Of a stretch of DNA of 7,874 bases, positions 1-5,259 are shown piece by piece. Location: assembly GCA_014382465.1 (NCBI GenBank), contig JACNJP010000233.1:4963-12836 (forward strand), in the 5' to 3' direction. Under the pieces are notes generated by a model. That model was given only the letters and a program-made list of their open reading frames with translations, made no database searches and had not been told where the DNA came from. The position numbers and the translations under genes are program-made. Each line of letters opens with the position of its first letter. The first letter of the stretch is position 1. Source of the DNA: Planctomycetota bacterium. Lineage in GTDB: Bacteria > Planctomycetota > UBA1135.

Positions 1-3
1 GCC

Positions 4-14
4 GGGGGGGGGGG
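4..14. repeat. G11 homopolymer tract at the left edge
   Basis: Eleven consecutive G bases lie close to the window edge, in the 100 bases before the methyltransferase. That stretch is otherwise very GC-rich and shows no recognisable gene, ribosome binding site or promoter. Such a tract could slip during replication, or its length could be a sequencing or assembly error; the sequence alone cannot tell these apart. Confidence 0.85.
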
Positions 15-100
15 CGCGCGGCACGGCGCCCCAGGACAGGCCCCCCGGCGCGGGCGGTGGCCGGGCCGGGTGGGCGCGCCGGCTCCCCTCCCATCCCGCC

Positions 101-760
101 ATGGCCCCGCCGCGGCCGCCGAAGCTCGAGAGCTACCGCTCCGAGCAGGTGGCGCAGGCCTACGACCAGCGCTGGGCCGGCCGCGGCGGCGAGCGGCGCG
201 ACCGGCGCAAGGCGCGGGCGCTGGAGCGGGCCCTGCGGTCGCTCGAACGGCGGTCGGGGAAAGCCGCGCGCAGCCTGCTCGACGTGCCCTGCGGCACCGG
301 CCGCTTCGCCGGGCTGCTGCTGGACCGCGGCCTGGACTACACCGGCGCCGACCTGTCGCTCGAGATGCTGTCGATGGCGCGCGCCAAGGCCCCGGCCGCC
401 CGCCTCCTGTCGGCCGACGCCGCCCGCCTGCCCTTCGACGACGCCAGCTTCGACGTCGTCATCTGCGTCCGCTTCCTGCACCTGGTGCGTGATCCGGCGC
501 TGCGCACCGGCTTCCTGCGGGAGCTGCGGCGGGTGGCGCGGCTGGGAGTGGTGGCCGGTTACCACCACTCGCGCACGCTGCGGGGGGCGAGCCGCCGGCT
601 GCGGCACAAGGTCGGCCTGCGCGAGCGGCCGCCGGCGAACCCGAGCCCGGCACGGATCCGCGCGGATTTCGCCGCGGCGGGCTTCGGCGAGCTGGACTGG
701 ATCACGGTCCACTTCGCGCCGCTGCTGTCGGACAAGGTACTGGTGGCGGCGCGGGCGTGA
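101..760 (+). CDS. Class I SAM-dependent methyltransferase (Methyltransf_11/UbiE-like)
   Basis: A 219-residue cytoplasmic enzyme expected to transfer a methyl group from S-adenosylmethionine to an unknown acceptor. Motif I, the glycine-rich SAM loop, is LLDVPCGTGRF at residues 59-69. The acidic post-I segment is GADLSLEMLSMARAKA (82-97), the motif II region is SADAARLPFDDASFDVV (104-120), and the following FLHLVRDP (125-132) is typical of the family. The N-terminal SYRSEQVAQAYDQRW (11-25) resembles the usual lead-in helix. The C-terminal third (about 150-219) is basic, with no recognised substrate domain. ATG at 101 is the only ATG/GTG/TTG start in this frame between the left edge and motif I. 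No Shine-Dalgarno precedes it and the frame stays open to the edge, so the start is probable rather than proven. The last 59 bases overlap the 3' end of the opposing gene. The acceptor (small molecule, lipid or sugar) cannot be named. Confidence 0.88.
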   Translation: MAPPRPPKLESYRSEQVAQAYDQRWAGRGGERRDRRKARALERALRSLERRSGKAARSLLDVPCGTGRFAGLLLDRGLDYTGADLSLEMLSMARAKAPAARLLSADAARLPFDDASFDVVICVRFLHLVRDPALRTGFLRELRRVARLGVVAGYHHSRTLRGASRRLRHKVGLRERPPANPSPARIRADFAAAGFGELDWITVHFAPLLSDKVLVAARA

Positions 761-1427
761 CAGGGGCCCCACGAACGAAGGTGTTGCCCACGCGCTTCGA
801 GGACTTCATGTAGGCGCCCCAGATGAGGAGGAACACCACCGACCGGAAGATCCCCAACACGGTCCCCTCATCGAAGGCCGCTCCTGACCGTTGGATGATG
901 CCGACCAGAGCGATGAAGACCAGGCGGTGGAGCAGGTCCGCCGTGATCAAGGCGACGTAGAGCTGGGGAAAGCGCCAGGAGCGGCGGAAATAGAGCCAGA
1001 TCAGGGCGATTCCGGCCAGGGTCAGGACGGACATGGCGGTGATCTCGAAGACCAGCGACGGCATCCACAGCGGGTGATCGGAGGAACCATTCAACCAGAA
1101 CTGGATGCCCTCGAACGCGATCGTCGCGGAGACCTCCAGGAGCTCCCATCCGTACGAGAAGGTGAAGAACACCAGGTTGAACCCGACCAGGATCAGCCAA
1201 CCGCCCAGGCCGGTGAGGGACTCGCGCTCATCCTCCTCGACCGCCGCTCGCTGTTCCTCGAGGTGCTGCTCGGTGATCTCCCCGAACCCGCGCCTCTTCA
1301 GTTCCCCGGTCGCGAAGTCCACCGTCTCGAGACGGTACTCCTCCCGCTCGAGGGTGACGATCTTGAGGAGTTCAGCCTCGGTGAGGCCGGTCAACTCTCT
1401 CTTCATGCTCTCGATATCGAAGGCCAT
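702..1427 (-). CDS. DUF2569-like four-helix membrane protein with acidic N-terminal domain
   Basis: A 241-residue integral membrane protein of unknown function. Residues 1-70 form a soluble, charged region (LTEAELLKIVTLEREEY and ATGELKRRGFGEI) resembling the short N-terminal segment with a 'Y..E....A..EL.RRG' pattern found in front of several bacterial membrane domains. Four hydrophobic segments follow at about 74-92 (starting LGGWLILVGFNLVFF), 122-147, 155-178 and 190-206. The GGWLIL opening and the closing IFRSVVFLLIWGAYMKSSKRVGNTF (wording split here: IFRSVVFLLIWGAYMK, then SSKRVGNTF at 209-217) match the DUF2569 pattern. The normal domain end is near residue 218; the remaining Ala/Pro-rich tail is mostly antisense to the methyltransferase end. 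ATG at 1427 has only a weak GGAA upstream; Met8 (ATG at 1406) is an alternative. The gene is visibly less G+C-rich than its neighbours, possibly from its hydrophobic composition or separate ancestry. No function is assigned. Confidence 0.82.
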   Translation of the reverse strand: MAFDIESMKRELTGLTEAELLKIVTLEREEYRLETVDFATGELKRRGFGEITEQHLEEQRAAVEEDERESLTGLGGWLILVGFNLVFFTFSYGWELLEVSATIAFEGIQFWLNGSSDHPLWMPSLVFEITAMSVLTLAGIALIWLYFRRSWRFPQLYVALITADLLHRLVFIALVGIIQRSGAAFDEGTVLGIFRSVVFLLIWGAYMKSSKRVGNTFVRGAPVTPAPPPVPCPTAAARSGP

Positions 1428-1460
1428 CTGGGATTCCGCGGCGTGGATCGGGGCGGAGAC

Positions 1461-1466
1461 ACTCTA
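1461..1466 (-). promoter_or_regulatory. Candidate -10 box (TAGAGT) for the DUF2569-like gene
   Basis: On the minus strand TAGAGT matches four of six positions of TATAAT and lies 33 bases upstream of the ATG at 1427, which would give a short leader of about 27 nt. The hexamer at the expected -35 distance (1484-1489, GATCGG on the minus strand) is poor. Support is mainly position, inside the only divergent spacer in the window (1428-1532). Confidence 0.3.
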
Positions 1467-1497
1467 GCACCTACCGAGCCGGGCCGATCCGCCCCCC

Positions 1498-1526
1498 TGC
1501 AGCCGATTCCGCTCCCGCCCTAGAAT
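1498..1526 (+). promoter_or_regulatory. Candidate promoter for the ygfZ-like operon (leaderless arrangement)
   Basis: TAGAAT at 1521-1526 matches five of six positions of the -10 consensus TATAAT. The -35 hexamer expected with a 17-base spacer is TGCAGC at 1498-1503, which is weak. RNA normally starts about seven bases after the -10 box, which falls at or next to the GTG start codon at 1533. There is no Shine-Dalgarno before that GTG, as expected of a leaderless mRNA. Confidence 0.45.
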
Positions 1527-1532
1527 GCTCAG

Positions 1533-2594
1533 GTGGAGACCCCGCTGCACTCGCTGTTCCATTCCTTCGGGGCGGACTTCGCCGAGCAGGACGGCGTCCA
1601 CCTGCCGCTGCGCGCGAGCGGCGTCGGCGCCGAGTACGAGGCCGCGCGCGACGCCCTGGCTCTATTCGACGGCGGCGACCGCGGCTGGCTGGAGATGAGC
1701 GGCGCGGACGCGGCCGGCTTCCTCCAGCGGCTGCTCACCAGCGACGTCGATGCGCTCGCGGACGGCGGCGGCCAGTGGTCCGCGATGCTCGACGCCAAGG
1801 GCAAGTGGGTGGCGGACCTGCTGCTGTTCCGCTTCGAACGCGGCGGCCAGACCGTGATCGGCATCGACCTGCCGGCCTCGCGGCAGCAGGCCGTCCACGG
1901 CGCCTTCGAGCGTTTTCACTTCGCCGAGGAGCTGAGCTGGGGCGCGCCCGGGCACGCGCGCCTGATGCTGTGCGGCGCCGGCGCCGAGTCCGGTCTGCGG
2001 GCGCTGCGCCTGCCGCTGCCGCCGGCCACCGACGCCGCCGCCCTCGCCCACCAGGACCTCTTGATCCTGCGCCGGCCCGACCGCGGCGTCCCCTGCCTCG
2101 AGCTGCTCGGGCCCGCCACCCGCGTCGAAGGACTCGCCCGCGAGCTCCACGACGCCGGCGCCGTGCCCTCCGGCCTGGTGGTGCTCGACATCCTGCGGGT
2201 CGAGGCCTTCGAGCCGCGCTTCGGCGCCGACTTCGACGACCAGACCTCGCTGCCCGAGAGCAACGAGTGGCGCCGCGCCAGCTTCACCAAGGGCTGCTAC
2301 ACCGGCCAGGAGGTGGTCGCCCGGATCAACACCTACGGCGAGTCGCCGCGGCAGCTCTGCCGCCTGCGCTTCGACGGCGGTACGCGGCCGCTGCACGGCT
2401 GCGAGCTGGTCGACGACGACGGCAAGAAGCTCGGCGTGGTCAGCTCCTGGGTCTATTCGCCGCTCCACGACGCCCCGCTCGGCCTCGCCACCCTGCGGCG
2501 CAAGGCCGCCGAGACCGGCGCCCGGCTGTGGGCGGTGGCCGGCGACGAGCGCGTCGGCGCCCGCGTCAGCGTGCCCGAGAAGGTGACCGGGTGA
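1533..2594 (+). CDS. ygfZ: YgfZ/GcvT-like folate-binding protein (Fe-S cluster maintenance)
   Basis: A 353-residue cytoplasmic protein of the YgfZ family, folate-binding relatives of the glycine-cleavage T-protein that support assembly or repair of certain Fe-S enzymes, including the tRNA-modifying enzyme MiaB. The hallmark KGCYTGQE is intact at 253-260, including the conserved Cys255, and is followed by VVARINTYGE. Other family features are the GcvT-like FLQRLLTSDV (63-72), the segment RVEAFEPRFGADFDDQTSLP (222-241), and a C-terminal barrel-like region from about 272 (CRLRFDGG, GVVSSWVYSP, GLATLRR). The length is slightly above the roughly 326 residues of the Escherichia coli protein. GTG at 1533 is chosen because it opens the N-terminal homology directly; an ATG at 1525 is out of frame. 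The stop overlaps the next start by one base (TGATG), so the two are probably translationally coupled. Family assignment is firm; the client enzymes are unknown. Confidence 0.93.
   Translation: METPLHSLFHSFGADFAEQDGVHLPLRASGVGAEYEAARDALALFDGGDRGWLEMSGADAAGFLQRLLTSDVDALADGGGQWSAMLDAKGKWVADLLLFRFERGGQTVIGIDLPASRQQAVHGAFERFHFAEELSWGAPGHARLMLCGAGAESGLRALRLPLPPATDAAALAHQDLLILRRPDRGVPCLELLGPATRVEGLARELHDAGAVPSGLVVLDILRVEAFEPRFGADFDDQTSLPESNEWRRASFTKGCYTGQEVVARINTYGESPRQLCRLRFDGGTRPLHGCELVDDDGKKLGVVSSWVYSPLHDAPLGLATLRRKAAETGARLWAVAGDERVGARVSVPEKVTG
2580..2586 (+). promoter_or_regulatory. Ribosome binding site inside the end of ygfZ for the downstream gene
   Basis: AAGGTGA lies seven bases before the ATG at 2594, within the last ygfZ codons. 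It is a good Shine-Dalgarno match. With the TGATG stop/start overlap, it fixes the start of the transthyretin-like protein gene. Confidence 0.65.
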
Positions 2595-3382
2595 TGACCC
2601 GCGGCGCGCGCACCGTGCTCGGCGCGGCCATGGTGGTGATCCTGGCCGCCCTGATCGGCACCCTGGTGTGCCCGCCGATCTCCGAGCGCGCCGAGCCGCC
2701 GGACCCCGGCCTGACCCGGCCGCTGGCCGACCCCGAGCCGGCGCCGCTGGACCTCGAGGCCGCCGGCGGACGCGTGCCGCTGCCGACCGCCAGCGAGCAC
2801 ACGGTGCACATCGAGGTGATCGACGCCGACGCCCGTCTCCCCCTGGGCGAGGCCGAGGTCGAGCTCCATTACCTCGACCGCGCCGGCAATGAGCTGCGGT
2901 CCCCGGTCGAGCTCGAGCCGGACGGCAAGGTGCGCCTGCCCTCGATGCCGACCAACCGCTACCGGATCTCGGTCCGCCACGCGGGCTTCTTCGACCCGCC
3001 GGACCAGGTGGTGCAGGTGCCGGCGGTGACCGAGCCGGTGCTGCGCTTCGAGCTGCGGCCCGCCGCCACCATCCGCGGCAGCCTCCGCACCGTCGACGGC
3101 GGCGAGGTGGCCAGCGGCCTGGTCCAGCTCGTCCGCGCCGACGACGGCGAGTTCCACCTCTGCCCGGTCGACCCGCGCGGCGACTCCTTCCACTCGCCGC
3201 CGCTGCGCGCCGGGGTGTGGCTGGTCGAGTACCTGGAGCACGCCGGCGACCGCCCGGCCACCGGCGTCAGCGCCCATGTCGCGGTGGTGCCGCGACAGGT
3301 GCTCGAGCTGCGGCTGACGATCCAGCGTCAGGGGATGCGGCCGGTGGACGACCTGGTGCCGGGGATCGAGATCATCGGCTGA
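2594..3382 (+). CDS. Membrane-anchored protein with two transthyretin-like (carboxypeptidase-regulatory) domains
   Basis: A 262-residue protein, function unknown. Residues 1-26 have basic residues (R3, R6) and a hydrophobic stretch (VLGAAMVVILAALIGTLV), i.e. a signal anchor or signal peptide. Cys26 follows GTLV, which is a poor lipobox because Val sits at -1, so lipidation is unlikely. A Pro/Glu/Asp-rich linker (28-69) leads to two beta-sandwich units that look like carboxypeptidase-regulatory/transthyretin-like folds. The first is at about 70-154 (HTVHIEVIDADARLPLGEA, then LPSMPTNRYRISVRHAGF). The second is at about 157-243 (AATIRGSLRTVDGGEVASG, then PPLRAGVWLVEY). Such domains usually lie outside the cytoplasmic membrane and mediate adhesion or protein contacts. 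The same frame stays open far upstream through ygfZ, but that part translates to Arg/Pro/Ala-rich sequence and is not coding. Linkage to ygfZ looks like simple operon sharing; no functional link is evident. Confidence 0.8.
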   Translation: MTRGARTVLGAAMVVILAALIGTLVCPPISERAEPPDPGLTRPLADPEPAPLDLEAAGGRVPLPTASEHTVHIEVIDADARLPLGEAEVELHYLDRAGNELRSPVELEPDGKVRLPSMPTNRYRISVRHAGFFDPPDQVVQVPAVTEPVLRFELRPAATIRGSLRTVDGGEVASGLVQLVRADDGEFHLCPVDPRGDSFHSPPLRAGVWLVEYLEHAGDRPATGVSAHVAVVPRQVLELRLTIQRQGMRPVDDLVPGIEIIG

Positions 3383-3393
3383 TCCACGGGGGG

Positions 3394-3408
3394 GGCGCCG
3401 GCGGCGCC
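3394..3408. terminator. GC hairpin between convergent genes (candidate bidirectional terminator)
   Basis: Two copies of the self-complementary GGCGCC (3394-3399 and 3403-3408), separated by GGC, can form a 6-bp all-GC hairpin. It lies in the 30-base gap between the stops of the transthyretin-like gene (3382) and the FG-GAP gene (3413). There is no T-tract on either side; a run of eight G (3388-3395) precedes it. Position favours termination, but the lack of a U-run makes this weak. Confidence 0.35.
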
Positions 3409-3412
3409 GCGG

Positions 3413-5113
3413 TCAGAGGACGACCGCCAACGACCGCGCCACCGAGCTGAGCCTGCCTGCTGCGAGACCGGGCTCGGCGGAGACCGCCGCGATCGTCAGC
3501 GTGCGGCCGACCAGCAGCCGCATCGCCGAGTGCGGATGCAGCCAGGCCTGGGCGTCGCCGGCCGGATCGAGCAGGCCTCGCCAGGCTCGCAGCGGCGGCG
3601 GACTCCAGCCGCGGAGCAGCCGCTGGAGCAAGGGATCGGAGCTGAGCGGCACCTCGATGCCGCCGAGCTGGACCGGTCCCTGGCCGCTCAGGGAGGCGAG
3701 CACGACGTAGGGGAAGCCGGCCTCCCCCGGCGGGAAGTCGAGGGCGATGCCCGCCGGCACGCCCGCCGACACCGAGAACTGGTCCGCGCTGAGCTCGAGG
3801 TAGGGCTCGAAGGCGTGGAGGTGGACGAAGCCGCGCCAGCTCGGGAAGGAGCCCCACGCGTAAGGAGCACCCACCAGGACCTCCGGCACGCCGCCGCGCT
3901 CGCCGCCGCGGGCGACGACGCGGCCGTAACCGTCGTCCTCGAGCGGGCCGTCGAAGCGGTGGATCAGGGCGCCGGTCGCGCCGGAGTACAGATAGGCCGC
4001 TCCGCTCTTCACCCCGCCGGGCTTGGCGCCAGGAGCCCCGGCCAGGACGTCGGCCACCCCGTCGCCGTCGACGTCGCCCGGATCGGCCACCGAGAGGCCG
4101 AGCGAGGCGCTCATCCAGCTCCCTTCGAAGCGGCGCAGCTCGGCGCCGCTGATCCCGGAGAGGACCAGGACCGCTCCAGCCGCGACACGGCCGGTAGACG
4201 AGGTCGAGACCGGCTCGCCGACGAGGGCGTCGGGCAGCCCGTCGCCGTCCAGGTCACCCGACCCGGAGACGCTGAAGCCGAGGCTGCCGTACTCGGTCCG
4301 GCCGACCACCTGCCACAGCAGGGCGCCGGTCGAACCGGACCACAGGTAGGCCGCGCCGGCCTCCCGCGCGCTCCCGTTCCAGGCTTCGGGAGCCCCGGCC
4401 AGGACGTCGGGGAAACCGTCGCCGTCGACGTCGCCCGGGCCGGCCACCGAGGCGCCGGCGCCTCCGCCGGAGCTGACGCCGTCGTATCGCCGGAGCTGGT
4501 TGCCGGTGGCTCCGGAGAGGACGTAGACCGATCCCGCGTCGTAGTTGGCGAGCGGATCCTCCCCCGGAGCGCCGACCAGCCAGTCCTCGGCGCCGTCCAG
4601 GTCGAGATCCCCCAGCGGCGCCACCGAGGCGCCGAGCCGGCCCCAGAGGCAGGCGCCGTCGAAGCGCCGCAGGACCGCGCCAGTGGCTCCGGAGTAGACG
4701 AAGGCGGAGCCGGCGTCGGCCAGTCCGGCGGGATCCGCTTCCGGAGCGCCGACCACGATCTCGGGCCAGCCGTCGCCGTCGAGGTCGCCGATCCCGGCGA
4801 CCGCGGCGCCGAATTCGTCACCGGCGACCAGACCATCGATCCGCAGGAGCATCATCCCGCTGGCGCCGGAGACCAGGTAGACGGAGCCGGCATTGAGCCC
4901 CGCGCCGACGGCACCAGGCGCGCCGATCAGGAAGTCATCGAAACCGTCTCCGTCCCAGTCGCCATACGCGGCGAGCGCCAGGCCCGCGCGTTCGGCGACC
5001 ACGAGACCCGGGAACTCCTGCGCCAGCTCCCAGCCACCGCCGACGATCTGGGCGGGCAGGGCAGCGGCGATCAGGAGGGTGAAGGAGCAGGAGAGCGGGA
5101 GAGGGCAGCGCAC
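3413..5113 (-). CDS. Secreted seven-bladed FG-GAP beta-propeller protein with C-terminal beta-module
   Basis: A 566-residue exported protein. Residues 1-21 form a signal peptide (RCPLPLSCSFTLLIAAALPA, likely cut before QIVGG). Six calcium-binding loops of the type GDxDxDGxxD start near 51, 109, 168, 227, 286 and 346, each followed by (L/V)xGAP or similar; a seventh, degenerate loop (GGERGGVPEVLVGAP, 403-417) has lost the acidic residues. The 57-60 residue spacing and the total of seven fit a complete integrin-alpha-like propeller. Residues about 434-566 form a separate beta-rich module (SLSGQGPVQLGGIEVPL at 474-490), resembling terminal modules of FG-GAP proteins from environmental bacteria. 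A surface or extracellular binding role is inferred; the ligand is unknown. GTG at 5113 is chosen because GGAGG sits six bases upstream and the signal peptide then starts cleanly. ATG at 5173 would add 20 residues that lack family character and would overlap the candidate promoter. The frame stays open upstream to 7612, but that part is not coding. Confidence 0.88.
   Translation of the reverse strand: MRCPLPLSCSFTLLIAAALPAQIVGGGWELAQEFPGLVVAERAGLALAAYGDWDGDGFDDFLIGAPGAVGAGLNAGSVYLVSGASGMMLLRIDGLVAGDEFGAAVAGIGDLDGDGWPEIVVGAPEADPAGLADAGSAFVYSGATGAVLRRFDGACLWGRLGASVAPLGDLDLDGAEDWLVGAPGEDPLANYDAGSVYVLSGATGNQLRRYDGVSSGGGAGASVAGPGDVDGDGFPDVLAGAPEAWNGSAREAGAAYLWSGSTGALLWQVVGRTEYGSLGFSVSGSGDLDGDGLPDALVGEPVSTSSTGRVAAGAVLVLSGISGAELRRFEGSWMSASLGLSVADPGDVDGDGVADVLAGAPGAKPGGVKSGAAYLYSGATGALIHRFDGPLEDDGYGRVVARGGERGGVPEVLVGAPYAWGSFPSWRGFVHLHAFEPYLELSADQFSVSAGVPAGIALDFPPGEAGFPYVVLASLSGQGPVQLGGIEVPLSSDPLLQRLLRGWSPPPLRAWRGLLDPAGDAQAWLHPHSAMRLLVGRTLTIAAVSAEPGLAAGRLSSVARSLAVVL
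3820..5010 (-). repeat. Seven tandem degenerate repeats of about 177 bases encoding the FG-GAP blades
   Basis: The metal-loop codons begin near 4963, 4789, 4612, 4435, 4258, 4078 and 3907, giving a period of about 171-180 bases. Some units remain close at the DNA level: 4032-4053 equals 4389-4410 (22 bases) and 4059-4081 equals 4416-4438 (23 bases), separated in both copies by five bases of which four differ. The distance between these copies is 357 bases, two blades. The other units are recognisable mainly as protein. Confidence 0.8.
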
Positions 5114-5117
5114 GAGG

Positions 5118-5124
5118 CACCTCC
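5118..5124 (-). promoter_or_regulatory. Strong Shine-Dalgarno (GGAGGTG) deciding the FG-GAP protein start
   Basis: Read on the minus strand, GGAGGTG ends four bases before GTG at 5113; its GGAGG core ends six bases before. It is the best ribosome binding site in the window and favours GTG 5113 over the upstream in-frame ATG at 5173. A second TCCTGGAGG lies 14 bases further upstream (minus strand of 5134-5142). Confidence 0.75.
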
Positions 5125-5171
5125 AGGAAACGGCCTCCAGGAGCCGGAGGCAGGAAGCGGAATCAAACCGC

Positions 5172-5200
5172 ATCCTAGACCCCAAGGCCCCGGGCGCCAG
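5172..5200 (-). promoter_or_regulatory. Candidate promoter for the FG-GAP protein gene
   Basis: On the minus strand TAGGAT (5172-5177) matches four of six -10 positions and CTGGCG (5195-5200), 17 bases upstream, matches three of six -35 positions. It lies immediately after the upstream terminator, where a new promoter is needed. Transcription would start near 5165, leaving a leader of about 50 nt before GTG 5113 and excluding the ATG at 5173. Confidence 0.35.
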
Positions 5201-5236
5201 AAAAAGCGCAGGGGCCCAGGAATCGGGGCCCCTGCG
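5201..5236 (-). terminator. Strong intrinsic terminator after the octaheme cytochrome gene
   Basis: On the minus strand an 11-bp perfect GC-rich stem (CGCAGGGGCCC at 5236-5226 pairing with GGGCCCCTGCG at 5217-5207) encloses an 8-base loop. After one C it runs into five T. It begins 23 bases past the cytochrome stop. This is a textbook Rho-independent terminator and separates the cytochrome from the FG-GAP gene. Confidence 0.93.
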
Positions 5237-5259
5237 GCGAAACGGGCTCGGAGGAGGGT

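Noticed and set aside
891..1523. A 210-residue plus-strand frame opposite the DUF2569-like gene.
   Set aside because: It is Asp/Gln/Glu-rich, as expected from the complement of a hydrophobic coding sequence, with no domain and no start signal.
1775..2593. Upstream extension of the transthyretin-like protein through ygfZ in the same frame.
   Set aside because: The extension is Arg/Ala/Pro-rich and overlaps a firmly assigned gene; ATG 2594 has a Shine-Dalgarno and starts a membrane anchor.
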